Positions 35,917 to 46,114 of a stretch of 64,000 nt of DNA are shown here, piece after piece. This DNA comes from Symsagittifera roscoffensis. Taxonomy: Eukaryota; Xenacoelomorpha; Acoela; Convolutidae. Below the pieces are notes generated by a model. That model searched no databases. It was given only the letters and a program-made list of their open reading frames with translations, and was not told the DNA's origin. A program made the position numbers and the translations under genes. How positions within the stretch are numbered: the stretch's first letter is position 1; each line of letters opens with the position of its first letter. The DNA lies in contig NC_087067.1 in NCBI RefSeq assembly GCF_963678635.1, forward strand, positions 48,959,618 through 49,023,617, in the 5' to 3' direction.

Positions 35917-36433
35917 AAACAGAACAACTTTGTTCTCCCCCACCCACTTAATTAGTGTCTAACGACCTCAAACGTCGATTCACTACCCAACCCTTTCTAA
36001 AGACCCAAAACTAATAGAAATTTTTAAACAAAACTAATCATTCAAATTAGGATAAACAGTGAAGAACTTCGGTTATTCATCCTTCACTTGACCCCCCCTC
36101 TTACCAGACCCAGGATAAATCTTAGACTTAGTAAGTTTAAAATAGTATCTAACGAACTACTCGCGTTCTAATTATACCTGAACCTTGTGGATCGATTTAC
36201 TATTCTCCAACCCTTGAACACAATCACTACCCCTAAGTAAGATTAAGTAAGTTAACACCTTAACTTATACTAGCCACGAGAAAGTAAAAAATCATTCTTC
36301 GGAATCGATATACTTTTCTCTCCAACCCTGAACAAACAGACCCAGGTTAAGCTAACCAAAAAATCGTAAGAACTAACAGTTTAAGAAAATAGAAACCATT
36401 TAACAACCCTTTGCATCCGTCATCCTAAACCTT

Positions 36434-36901
36434 ATGTCATTTAAAAACCTAGGAAATAAACAGACAATCGTTTTACACAATTGTGAAATAGATAACAAAA
36501 AATACGACCTTGTAATCACACCTCATACACAAACAGTTGGATACATTCGAACAAAACGACAAACACTAAAAAGAAAAATAATAACGAAACAAAGACAAAT
36601 AACACGAAAAAGATTTTCAAAAAATCGAAACGCATTTTCAGAATCAGAAACCAACAGTTTAGACGAACTTTACAAACTAAAAGAATCAATAGATAAAAAT
36701 TGCCCACTTCACGATCAATTATATTTCTCTGACTCAGAAACAACTTCAAATTCATCACAAAGAGGAAAAAGAAGAATAAAAAAGCAGTACAAACACAAAC
36801 CAGTACATTTATACAATTGGAATCAACCAATTCGACACATTAATAATTATATATTAACAGTCATCGAACGAAAAAATGAGCTCAACGCACACTCCAGGTG
36901 A
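36434..36901 (+). CDS. 155-aa basic ORF overlapping gag
   Basis: Starts at an ATG and overlaps the gag ATG by 26 bases. Gag lies in the +1 frame relative to it. It is Lys/Arg-rich in the middle (KRKIITKQRQITRKRFSKNR) with an acidic Ser-rich stretch (YFSDSETTSNSS) and a basic GKRRIKKQYKHKP segment. No membrane segment or known domain was recognised. Its composition suggests a nuclear or nucleic-acid-binding accessory protein; this is inference. It is the first large ORF on the genomic RNA, so Gag would need leaky scanning, reinitiation, splicing or a +1 shift. Confidence 0.6.
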   Translation: MSFKNLGNKQTIVLHNCEIDNKKYDLVITPHTQTVGYIRTKRQTLKRKIITKQRQITRKRFSKNRNAFSESETNSLDELYKLKESIDKNCPLHDQLYFSDSETTSNSSQRGKRRIKKQYKHKPVHLYNWNQPIRHINNYILTVIERKNELNAHSR

Positions 36902-39900
36902 AGAAACTCCAGATGATGATGAAATCTTTCCTTTTATAGTAGATGCAGATACTGATAGAGGACAACACATATTTTGTCAAAATTTACTCGTAAATTTATT
37001 TGAACCCGGAATCAGTCCATGTAAAACAGAGTTCCCCGATGTAAAAATCAAAAGACAAATCATAGATCACTATCTAAAAGATATATGCAACATAACACAA
37101 CAGTATGGAATCTACTCCATAGAATTTACCTCACCAAACCATAATAATAGAAAATATACAATTCAAACAGACGACCTTGATTTAGAATTTTCAAAAGTTT
37201 TTTCAGAATATATAAAAAGCATCCAATATCATAACTCACAAAGAGCAAACTCCATATTCACAAATGAAGTTTTCGCAATAATATATAGTTATATTTCGAT
37301 ATTAGAAAACGAAATCCCAATAACAAATGTCTCACCGACAGAAACATCTAAACATTTGAAAGTACGACATGAAATCACACTACTCTCAAGTTATTTAAAC
37401 ATCATTAAAGAAAATTTCACGAAAGACGACGTTTCACAACATACAAAACACGATCTACAAAAAATTTTGGCATGGTTCATAATAGATTATTTCACACACA
37501 ATATTGATTTAATTGCACAAGCAAGAAAAAATTTTAGACCCCAAAACTCGAACGATGATACCGCTATCACAGAACAATCAGATTATGTTTGGGACCCCGA
37601 ATGGTCTCATCCCGCATTTATAAGCTTCCCACAATCAATCTCAAGTCAAGCAATAAGTACGATATCTTACATAAGAGATTATGTAAAAGTAATACCATTA
37701 ACCATTGATGCAACACCATTAAACTATAATACATTTTTGCCCGATACACAAAATAATAGTTTAAACTCTACAGTTATACACAATGAAAACCTCAATGGAA
37801 CTAGGAATCTTACTCAACAAGATATCCAGACACCATCACACTTCATAAATGAAGAAATTGTACACACAACAACTACACAACAAAGTATTTCACCAATACG
37901 CCCAAATTTAACAACACCAAGAAATACAAATCCTTCACAAACACAGGTAACCTTACAATCAACCGTGAAACCTTCGGTTGCCCCTAAATATTCACATATG
38001 GATTACCAAACATACAGACCCATGACAATACCATCAAAAACACGCAAAACATTCACAAGAAACAACTTTACAGACCATAATTATAATTATACACATCCAT
38101 CAAAAACATATAATCAACCACAAAGAAATTTTAACCAATATACAAGATCTCGAAATTGGGATAACCCAATGACCCAACCTAATTCAATAAATTTCCAAAC
38201 AAATCCTCCACAGGATCACAGTGAAAATTACCCATTTTTTCAACAAAATAAAAATAAAAAACAGACATCTTATCAAATGGATTATTTATCCTCAGATGAT
38301 GATTTCTTACAACCAGATATATTTGCACCAAATACTCAAGAATATCGTAGACAAGGAATACAGAAAACATGTACAAATCATAGAAATTTTTCTCCACAAC
38401 CAATAGATGCACAACATCAACAACCAATTCAACAACAAAATCTAATTAATACACAATCTTTTCAACCAATTCAACAACAAAATCCAATGACTGCACACTC
38501 GTATCAAGCATCACAAATGCAAAATGAAATACCACTCCCATATTATCTCCAACAACATGAAATAACAAGAAACCAACTTTCAAATTTTTCTCAAATGCCA
38601 AATGCAGCAGAATCATTACAAATGACAATGAATCCATACCTTATGGGTGGATCATCAATAACATCAAACAAACCTTTAATGGTTTTCACAGGAACAGACC
38701 CTGAATACTCTGTAGAAGATTATTTAAATGCAGTAACAGCAAACCTGATTTTAAATATTGGACCTGAACCCATTAATACGCCACTACATCAAAACTGGAT
38801 ACATCGACGCACAGCGTTAATACAAACAACCTTAGATGGCGCAGCCCAAAAATGGTTTTCAGTACTACCTCTAGAAATAAAATCAAACTGGAAAAGGTTT
38901 ACACAGGAATTTTCAAAAATGTTTGACTCCGAAAGAAACAAACAACAACAAAGAGTTTTATGTAATGAAATTCGCAGATTACCAAACGAAACCATCAAGC
39001 AAATAGCAGTACGAATCGAAACACTAGTTCGAAAAGCATATTCATTAAATACACATGACTATAAAAACACAAAGATGACAGAAATCTTAATGATGACCTT
39101 AACACCACAATTAAGGAAAATAGCAATAAAAAAGAGAGCATCCCATCCTTCTTCAATTCGAGAACCCGATTTAGATTTTCGAAAACTAGTAGACAAATTA
39201 GAACAAGCAGAAATCACGATGAAACTAGAAGAAACGGAAAATCTGAAACTACAATACGTTAACAGAATTGAAACGACTCCCACTAATATTAATAATATAC
39301 AGGAATCAGAGACAGACCTCGTTGAAAAAATCACTGAAATACTCAATATTTACGAAAAGAACCCGAACTTTAAAGGCAAACCATCTTTCAAAAAATGGTG
39401 TAATTATTGCCGACGATACGGACACAGTATTTCCGAATGTAGACAAAAACAGCAAGACAATCAAAATAAACCTCAAAAATATAAAGAACCAAATAAATCA
39501 TTCTATCAATACATGAAAAAAGATCAAAATCTACCGAACAAAACAGTCCACAGCAACAACAGTTCAGGAAAACCACTCCCGAACAATACAAATTATACAA
39601 GAAATCAATCACCATATAACTCAAGTTATAGAGGAAGATCACCAGAACGAAGAAACACGAATAATTCATCACAAAATCACTACAATAGACCGAATAGTCG
39701 AAACAACTACTCCAGATCAAATTCAAATACACAACGATTTGTTTCTAGATCTAATTCCCAATCAAGAAATAACTACTATCCAAACAACCAATCACGAAAT
39801 TCATCATACAATAGGAATAGAAACTACTCCTATAATCGAAATAGAAGTTATTCAAACAACCGAAACCAGAATTACCCGAACAATCAATCAAGGAATAACT

Positions 39901-42900
39901 CATATAATAGATCGAACTATAACAGACCAAACAATAATTACCAAAACAGATCGCGAAATAATTCACAAAATCGACACTCAAGTTATAATAATCGTTATAG
40001 AAATTATTCCCAATCACCACACCGGAATAATAATAACTATAATAATTCTAATAATCGCCACAGAAGTAGTACACCTAAACATCAAAGACAAATCAATCAA
40101 GTACAATCTAACCCAGAAACAACATCAGACCCTCCAGGTATTGATGACACAGTAACTGATACGTTACAACTCAATCAAATAAACTGTACATCATCAGATT
40201 CAGAAAGTGATACTGAAAACACTCTTTCTATCAATATGATAAAAGTCGAAAATGACTATGAATCTGTCATATATGAACAACCCTTTCCATCACACATATA
40301 TGAAAATCAATCAGAATTTCTTCAAAATTATTACACTACACCCATAAATTCCACACCAACGACGCAAGAAACAAATGAGATTAACACTACAAATCAAACC
40401 AATAAAAATACCAAAACAAAATGCTTGAATACAAACCACATTTATCAAAATATACAAAAAGAACAACCCAAAGAAAAAATTTGGACAATACCATTTCTCT
40501 TAGAAAGCCCAAGAAATAAAGAATTTCAACCACCAGACCTTGAAATAGATTTTTTAATTGATTCAGGAGCAGAATCAAACATAATAAACATCCCCACATG
40601 GAATGAAATAAAAACTTTACACCCAAAGCTAACACCTCTTGAAACCTCCAGTAAGTTAGCAACAGCACAAGGATCAACATTGATAAACTACGGAAAAATC
40701 CAATTATTTCTCCTCCCCACCAGAACAATGGAACAAAGCAAAATTTTAAATAAGCCATTTAAACAAACATTCCATATCACTGACATTAAATATAATATCA
40801 TTGGAATACCATTTATTTCGAAGTATATACCAACAATTAACATACTAAATAGTAAAATATTAATCAAAGATAAATATACAAAAACAAAAGAAACATCCTT
40901 AACATTTTTTCAAAGATTAAATAAACAACCACCATTCTTTTCAAAATTCTACCCGATATTTAACCAACAAAGAAAACACCTAAAACCACTATCAGGAAAT
41001 ATCTATAATTTTTCAATCAAACAAGTTCACCAATATGATAAAGAACAAAACAAACAAAAATTTTATATGTCAGAATTTGAATTCAAACCTATTCACAAAT
41101 TTTTCAAAATCACAATCTCATCCATAAAATATTTGAAAAATTCGAATTCCGATATCATTTCCTTACATGTCTATAACAACACACCTTACCAAGTAACATT
41201 ACCTTTAGGACTTTTAGGATATTGTGAAACCAACGCTACAATATCACCAATACACGAAAAAGCCTATCGCGTAAATAATATACTCCAATTACTAGATATT
41301 TGCCAATCTACAATTCTTAATGAAGAATTATCTATAAATAATATAATAAGTAACGAAAACAGAAATACGGATTATTTCACAAAAACTCCATATTTCAAAC
41401 CTACATTCAACATAAGTAACTACACAGAGGACCAACAAAAATTTTTAACAATGTTTAATTTCCAACATTCACAAATAACACAAGACGAATTCGAAAAATT
41501 AGCCAAACAGCTAATTAAATATTCATCAGTCTATGCAACATCAAAATTCGATGTTGGGAAAATCAGTTCATCACTACATCTCCCGTTAAAACCAGACGCA
41601 GTTTTCAAAAAACAGAGAGCAAGTAAAGTACCAATTCACCTACATGATAAAGTAAACAGATTACTCGACATTTTAGAACAATACAACATTATATCACCAG
41701 TAAACAAAGAAGAACAACCAAAAGGCAACACATTTATCAACCCTGTTATCATACTAGCTAAAGGAGAATCATTGAAAATCGTTCTCGATGCTAGATACCT
41801 CAATTCACTTATAGATGAATCAAAATGTAATTGGCCCATTGAACCAATACAAGTTATTTTAACAAAAATAAACGGCAAATACTTTACAACCGCCGATATG
41901 AATAGTGCATACAATCAAATGCCACTAGATGAACAATCACGACGTTTAACACAATTTGTTATCGGAAACCAACAATATGAATTCAACCGCTTATTCTATG
42001 GAATATCCATAGGACCAGCAGCATTTTCAGCTTTTATGAGCAAAATTTTTAGACCACTGATACTCAAGAAAAACGCAATCACCTATTTAGACGATGTTTT
42101 TATGCAATCACAAACAAAAGACGAAATGTTCAATGTTTTAGAAAAATATCACCAAATACTTCAGAACGAAAATCTGAAGGCCGCCCCCGATAAATCACAC
42201 TTCTTTTTGACAAGAGTTAAATTCTTAGGACATAATATAGAAAGAAAAACAATCACTCCATTGAAATCACGCATTGACGCTATTCAAAAACTTCAACCAC
42301 CAACAAATAAAAAGAAAATCCAAGAATTTCTTGGAATGTTAAACTTTTTAAGTAAATATGTTTATAAAATGCAATTATATCTACGACCATTTTATAACAT
42401 CCTTAGACAACAAAATAACTTTGAATGGAACATAGAACATCAAACACGATTTGAAGAAATAAAGAAACTTTTAACTGAACAAATTTCAAACACAATTCCA
42501 GATTCAAATCAACCATTTTATGCAATGTGCGATGCTTCGAACTTTGGCATCGGTGCAGCACTATTACAATCACATAATGGTACAAATAAAATGAACCTCA
42601 TATCAGCAAATTCTCGATTATTCACTCAAGCAGAGCTACGACTCTTAACTCTAATGAGAGAATGTACAGCCATAATATATACACTGACAGAATATGAATT
42701 TCTGATACTTGGATCAAAACATCCAACAGTTCTATTCACAGACCATAAACCAATCATCTTTCTCTTTACACAAAAATCTAACCCAAACCACCGAGTTTAC
42801 AGATTTCAACTAATTCTAATGAAATTTCCAAACTTACATATAGTTTGGACTGCAGGAAAAAATCTTGCATTACCAGACACCTTAAGTCGAAATACACCAC

Positions 42901-43382
42901 CTGAATTACTTACACGTAAAACCACAGTTGAAATACCCAAAAACATAAAATTCTACCTTGCAGAAAACGAAACATCACCCCGATTGGAATGCAAATATGC
43001 AGTAAAAACTGATATTGAACAATCACAAATAAATAGTTTACAACATTTCCCACTTTATTTAGATTGTCAAAATAATCATTATGAAGTTGATCTACTTGGA
43101 ACATCAACTTTCAAACCAATCCCATATTCTCAATGGATAAAAAATAACACCCAACAAAAACGAACAAAACAACACCTGCCTAAGAAAGACCATTTTCCAC
43201 TAATTGAAAAAGAAGATTTAACTGATAAAATAAATTTATCAGGACCACAAACAAATGATTCAAAATACACAATAAATCAAGTTTTTGACCTCCATGACCC
43301 ACTTGATACAATACCCTTATCTACATTAGAAATCGAAAACATTTTTCTCCCCCAACAGAAACAATTACAATTTCAACACTGA
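36876..43382 (+). CDS. Gag-protease-RT-RNase H polyprotein
   Basis: 2168 residues. About the first 600 are a Gln/Asn-rich N-terminal region. A gypsy-type capsid domain at 600-800 follows (LMVFTGTDPEYSVEDYLNAV, then AAQKWF and RIETLVRKAY). A CCHC knuckle at about 842-855 (CNYCRRYGHSISEC) leads into a long Asn/Arg/Ser/Tyr-rich tract at about 880-1090 that is probably RNA-binding. Protease: FLIDSGAESN with Asp at about 1229. RT occupies about 1580-1790, active site YLDD at 1737-1740. RNase H: MCDASNFGIGAAL (Asp about 1886), RECTAIIYTL and FTDHKP (Asp about 1956). Gag and Pol share one frame, unlike retroviruses that shift at their junction. The frame ends at TGA 43380-43382, within the overlap with the integrase frame. 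Confidence 0.93.
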   Translation: MSSTHTPGEETPDDDEIFPFIVDADTDRGQHIFCQNLLVNLFEPGISPCKTEFPDVKIKRQIIDHYLKDICNITQQYGIYSIEFTSPNHNNRKYTIQTDDLDLEFSKVFSEYIKSIQYHNSQRANSIFTNEVFAIIYSYISILENEIPITNVSPTETSKHLKVRHEITLLSSYLNIIKENFTKDDVSQHTKHDLQKILAWFIIDYFTHNIDLIAQARKNFRPQNSNDDTAITEQSDYVWDPEWSHPAFISFPQSISSQAISTISYIRDYVKVIPLTIDATPLNYNTFLPDTQNNSLNSTVIHNENLNGTRNLTQQDIQTPSHFINEEIVHTTTTQQSISPIRPNLTTPRNTNPSQTQVTLQSTVKPSVAPKYSHMDYQTYRPMTIPSKTRKTFTRNNFTDHNYNYTHPSKTYNQPQRNFNQYTRSRNWDNPMTQPNSINFQTNPPQDHSENYPFFQQNKNKKQTSYQMDYLSSDDDFLQPDIFAPNTQEYRRQGIQKTCTNHRNFSPQPIDAQHQQPIQQQNLINTQSFQPIQQQNPMTAHSYQASQMQNEIPLPYYLQQHEITRNQLSNFSQMPNAAESLQMTMNPYLMGGSSITSNKPLMVFTGTDPEYSVEDYLNAVTANLILNIGPEPINTPLHQNWIHRRTALIQTTLDGAAQKWFSVLPLEIKSNWKRFTQEFSKMFDSERNKQQQRVLCNEIRRLPNETIKQIAVRIETLVRKAYSLNTHDYKNTKMTEILMMTLTPQLRKIAIKKRASHPSSIREPDLDFRKLVDKLEQAEITMKLEETENLKLQYVNRIETTPTNINNIQESETDLVEKITEILNIYEKNPNFKGKPSFKKWCNYCRRYGHSISECRQKQQDNQNKPQKYKEPNKSFYQYMKKDQNLPNKTVHSNNSSGKPLPNNTNYTRNQSPYNSSYRGRSPERRNTNNSSQNHYNRPNSRNNYSRSNSNTQRFVSRSNSQSRNNYYPNNQSRNSSYNRNRNYSYNRNRSYSNNRNQNYPNNQSRNNSYNRSNYNRPNNNYQNRSRNNSQNRHSSYNNRYRNYSQSPHRNNNNYNNSNNRHRSSTPKHQRQINQVQSNPETTSDPPGIDDTVTDTLQLNQINCTSSDSESDTENTLSINMIKVENDYESVIYEQPFPSHIYENQSEFLQNYYTTPINSTPTTQETNEINTTNQTNKNTKTKCLNTNHIYQNIQKEQPKEKIWTIPFLLESPRNKEFQPPDLEIDFLIDSGAESNIINIPTWNEIKTLHPKLTPLETSSKLATAQGSTLINYGKIQLFLLPTRTMEQSKILNKPFKQTFHITDIKYNIIGIPFISKYIPTINILNSKILIKDKYTKTKETSLTFFQRLNKQPPFFSKFYPIFNQQRKHLKPLSGNIYNFSIKQVHQYDKEQNKQKFYMSEFEFKPIHKFFKITISSIKYLKNSNSDIISLHVYNNTPYQVTLPLGLLGYCETNATISPIHEKAYRVNNILQLLDICQSTILNEELSINNIISNENRNTDYFTKTPYFKPTFNISNYTEDQQKFLTMFNFQHSQITQDEFEKLAKQLIKYSSVYATSKFDVGKISSSLHLPLKPDAVFKKQRASKVPIHLHDKVNRLLDILEQYNIISPVNKEEQPKGNTFINPVIILAKGESLKIVLDARYLNSLIDESKCNWPIEPIQVILTKINGKYFTTADMNSAYNQMPLDEQSRRLTQFVIGNQQYEFNRLFYGISIGPAAFSAFMSKIFRPLILKKNAITYLDDVFMQSQTKDEMFNVLEKYHQILQNENLKAAPDKSHFFLTRVKFLGHNIERKTITPLKSRIDAIQKLQPPTNKKKIQEFLGMLNFLSKYVYKMQLYLRPFYNILRQQNNFEWNIEHQTRFEEIKKLLTEQISNTIPDSNQPFYAMCDASNFGIGAALLQSHNGTNKMNLISANSRLFTQAELRLLTLMRECTAIIYTLTEYEFLILGSKHPTVLFTDHKPIIFLFTQKSNPNHRVYRFQLILMKFPNLHIVWTAGKNLALPDTLSRNTPPELLTRKTTVEIPKNIKFYLAENETSPRLECKYAVKTDIEQSQINSLQHFPLYLDCQNNHYEVDLLGTSTFKPIPYSQWIKNNTQQKRTKQHLPKKDHFPLIEKEDLTDKINLSGPQTNDSKYTINQVFDLHDPLDTIPLSTLEIENIFLPQQKQLQFQH

Positions 43383-45094
43383 AACAATATCAAAACCTTG
43401 ACCCAGTAATTCGACAACTGAAATCATGGCACAAATATAAAACTAAACCTATCAAAGCAGATTCAACCATTTTGGGAAATAAAACACTCCTCCGATATTT
43501 TCGAAAATTCAATAATACAACAATTAACGAAAACACAGACCTTCTAGAATACAAATTAAATGAATCTACAGTTCCATGTCTCCCTTTAAGTATGATTCTT
43601 ATAGCTTTTAATATTTCACATACACAAAATATTAAAGGACACTCTGGATCAGAGAAAACATATTCAAATTTTATACAAAACTTTTATTTCCCAAATGCAC
43701 CAATTTGGATAAAAGTACTATGCAATGACTGTATAGTATGTCAACTAAATAAACCTTACCCAAATCAAAAACAAATAGCTCAAAAACAAGATTTTAAAGG
43801 ACAAAGTTTGTACTTTAATCATCGTATCTCATTTGATACTAAAGGACCAATTTCACCCTCATCCGAAGGAAACTCCTACATTATGGTAATTGTTGACGCA
43901 TTTACACATTATGTAGCACTTAACCCAGTACCACATTGTAACGCTTATTACGCTTACACAACACTCTATGAACACTGGATAGCAAAATTCGGACTACCAG
44001 AAATTTTAGTTACAGACAACGGTACAGAATTCATAAATAATGAAATTATAACACTATGTCATTTATATAACATAAAACACAAACCACGTACATCTCATGC
44101 ACCTTGGACAAACGGCTTAGTCGAAGGTATGAACCGTTCATTACAAGAATATCTTAGATGTATCATCAACGGAAATGATACAAAATATACCGAATGGTCA
44201 GCAGATGTAAAATTATTTCCCTTAGCATATAATTCACAAATTACGACAACTTTAGGAATGTCACCATACGAAATGGTTTTTAACCAAAAGCCACGCAAAC
44301 CAATAATGTTTACAGCAAATTCTCATAAAAACGCACAAGGTTATTGTCAACCAAATAAAGACTCAATTTGTTATAACCTACCTTTACATACACACGATGA
44401 AGATCATTTTCATCACCCACAAATTCTTAAACTAGCCTCCGGTACACACACCGAATGGATTCTAAATAGAGATAAAAAACACAATGAAATTTATCAAAAA
44501 ATAACAAAAAAGTTATTACAAAGACAAAACATTAATGAACAAATCAATTCACGTTTTACACCAGCCTCCGAATTAAAAATTGGAACATTTGTTTTAATAC
44601 CTAATTTTAATACACAAAAAGGAATTTCTAAAAAATTACAACCCCTTCGAAAAGGACCATACCAAATAATTGCAAAACCCACTGATGTCACATATAAAAT
44701 TACCGACTCAAACAAAAAAGAAATCGTTCAACATCGAAACAACCTATTACCTTATTACCCAAAAGAATACGCACTCCGCGAATTAACTCAATTATATTCT
44801 TTCACAGGATTAAAAATCATTCAAAATGAACCACATCTGAAAAACACAGAACAAAATGATAACCCCACCGAAAATCAAAACACAAAACCAATCGCCACCA
44901 AAATCAATACACAAAACCATAAAGAATCCCCAAAACAAAGAAAAAGAAAAATGACCGAACAAATAATACCCCAAGAACAAATCGACAAATCAGAAAATAG
45001 AAAAACAACAAGACTCCGAAATCAACCACGTAAAAACTATAAAATATTCATCCCCCAATCTAAAATTTTAAAGAAAGTTGAATTTCAAAAGTAA
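43307..45094 (+). CDS. Integrase, -1 frame relative to RT-RNase H
   Basis: The frame opens at 43307 (after TGA 43304-43306) and has no ATG in its first part; the reading QYQNLDPVIRQLKSWHKY just after 43380 is typical of sequence leading to integrase. Zinc-binding HTQNIKGH...CIVCQ precedes the core: ISFDTKGP (Asp), LVTDNGTEF (Asp) and GLVEGMN (Glu), with 35 residues between the last two (DX35E). A C-terminal SH3-like region (PLRKGPYQIIAKPTDVTYKI) and a basic tail follow. Overlap with the upstream frame is 73 sense bases. I see no canonical X-XXY-YYZ slippery heptamer there, so the mechanism is open; one sequencing indel is an alternative. Confidence 0.88.
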   Translation, partial: YNTLIYIRNRKHFSPPTETITISTLKQYQNLDPVIRQLKSWHKYKTKPIKADSTILGNKTLLRYFRKFNNTTINENTDLLEYKLNESTVPCLPLSMILIAFNISHTQNIKGHSGSEKTYSNFIQNFYFPNAPIWIKVLCNDCIVCQLNKPYPNQKQIAQKQDFKGQSLYFNHRISFDTKGPISPSSEGNSYIMVIVDAFTHYVALNPVPHCNAYYAYTTLYEHWIAKFGLPEILVTDNGTEFINNEIITLCHLYNIKHKPRTSHAPWTNGLVEGMNRSLQEYLRCIINGNDTKYTEWSADVKLFPLAYNSQITTTLGMSPYEMVFNQKPRKPIMFTANSHKNAQGYCQPNKDSICYNLPLHTHDEDHFHHPQILKLASGTHTEWILNRDKKHNEIYQKITKKLLQRQNINEQINSRFTPASELKIGTFVLIPNFNTQKGISKKLQPLRKGPYQIIAKPTDVTYKITDSNKKEIVQHRNNLLPYYPKEYALRELTQLYSFTGLKIIQNEPHLKNTEQNDNPTENQNTKPIATKINTQNHKESPKQRKRKMTEQIIPQEQIDKSENRKTTRLRNQPRKNYKIFIPQSKILKKVEFQK

Positions 45095-45693
45095 TCTTAA
45101 CATTTCACTTCACTATCTTGAACCCTTCGAAACATTTTTCATTTACATTTTTCAAAATAACATGCTGACAAGTACGTAATAATTCTAGTTCAAAATAGAC
45201 CAATAGGATTCATCCAATCCGTCACTTTCTCTAACTCAAACTAAGACCAATTAGACGAATCATATAGAACTCCAGGCACATCTATAACTATAACTTTACG
45301 ACCTCCAGGTCAAAAATAAGCAAACCACTCCAACTTGACAACTAAAATAAATATCACCATAATACCGTACCCCTCCCTTATCTAATAACCCAAAGATCAA
45401 CAATATTTCCCCAACTCAGACCACGAATACCCCCAAAACAAATTTGTTAACTTAGCCTAAAGTAACAAAATGAACATTTTATTTAGCCTAAAGTATAAAA
45501 ATCTCAAAAGTACCCCAGATCATTTGACAAACAAAAATAAAGAAAAAGACGACCTCCCGATCACCATGAAAATTGCCCCCAACAATTTTTTACAAAACTC
45601 AACCCACTTGTCAAAAAACCAATAAATAATCCGACCACACTTGAAAATCGCCTCAAACAGCAAAAAATATTCGACCAAGAGATCATTTCTTAA
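45095..45693 (+). other. Non-coding spacer after integrase
   Basis: About 600 bases with no convincing ORF. The TTTAGCCTAAAGTA word occurs twice (near 45452 and 45484). A spliced RNA for the 3' ORFs would probably need an acceptor in or after this stretch. Confidence 0.5.
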
Positions 45694-45924
45694 ATGCTCT
45701 TCTCTCAATCAGTTACTCAAATACTCATAAATCTTAAACATTTTTTTACAATACTTGAAACCTTTATAATATTTCTTTTTGATATACTTGAATCTTTTCT
45801 AATAATCCTAATCATTTTTTGTAACATTTTTTTAATTTTCTACACTATACTCGAACTATTCCTCCAACTTTCCAAAACCCTTGATTATATCCACAGGTAC
45901 GATTTATACAACTTGTCTAAATGA
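45694..45924 (+). CDS. Small hydrophobic ORF A (membrane)
   Basis: 76 codons from an ATG. About residues 20-60 are almost all Ile/Leu/Phe (FIIFLFDILESFLIILIIFC) and would span a membrane once or twice. It ends in ATGA, so its stop overlaps the next ORF's start by 4 bases, in the -1 frame. Unknown family. Such small membrane ORFs might be viroporin-like or signal-anchor exons; this is inference only. AT-rich DNA can encode such strings by chance, so support comes mainly from the tight overlap. Confidence 0.4.
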   Translation: MLFSQSVTQILINLKHFFTILETFIIFLFDILESFLIILIIFCNIFLIFYTILELFLQLSKTLDYIHRYDLYNLSK

Positions 45925-46109
45925 TACGAACAATTTTCAGTAGAACTGATATTTTTTTATTGTTTGTAATTTTCATAACATTTTTATCATCCCTCATTTT
46001 GACAATATGCAAATGTATAAAGAAAGCAATCATCACATTTGCCCTAGCAACAATTTTTCTAATTATTTTTTTGGAAGAATATTATAATAAACACAAATTT
46101 TCTCACTAA
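45921..46109 (+). CDS. Small hydrophobic ORF B (membrane)
   Basis: 62 codons starting within the stop of the preceding ORF (ATGA). Two likely membrane segments: about residues 11-31 (IFLLFVIFITFLSSLILTIC) and about 37-52 (ITFALATIFLIIFL), separated by a short basic loop (KCIKKA), ending YYNKHKFSH. Unknown family. The next open frame, at 46115, is again in the -1 frame and starts 5 bases after this stop. Confidence 0.4.
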   Translation: MIRTIFSRTDIFLLFVIFITFLSSLILTICKCIKKAIITFALATIFLIIFLEEYYNKHKFSH

Positions 46110-46114
46110 AGTAA

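Larger units (their letters stand above)
35201..36433 (+). other. Long 5' leader of the retroelement
   Basis: About 1.2 kb between the LTR and the first substantial ORF. It carries a 77-codon ORF (35268-35501) and a repeated 25-base hairpin-like motif (35832-35856 and 35892-35916). Related stretches around CCAACCCT recur near 35985, 36210 and 36320. There are several GTAAG donor-like sites (for example near 36236 and 36247). Leader functions such as packaging, dimerisation and splice donor use are inferred from position only. Confidence 0.6.

Noticed and set aside
39739-40155. 138-codon ORF overlapping gag in another frame
   Set aside because: Ile/Thr-rich shadow of the Asn/Arg/Ser-rich Gag tract.
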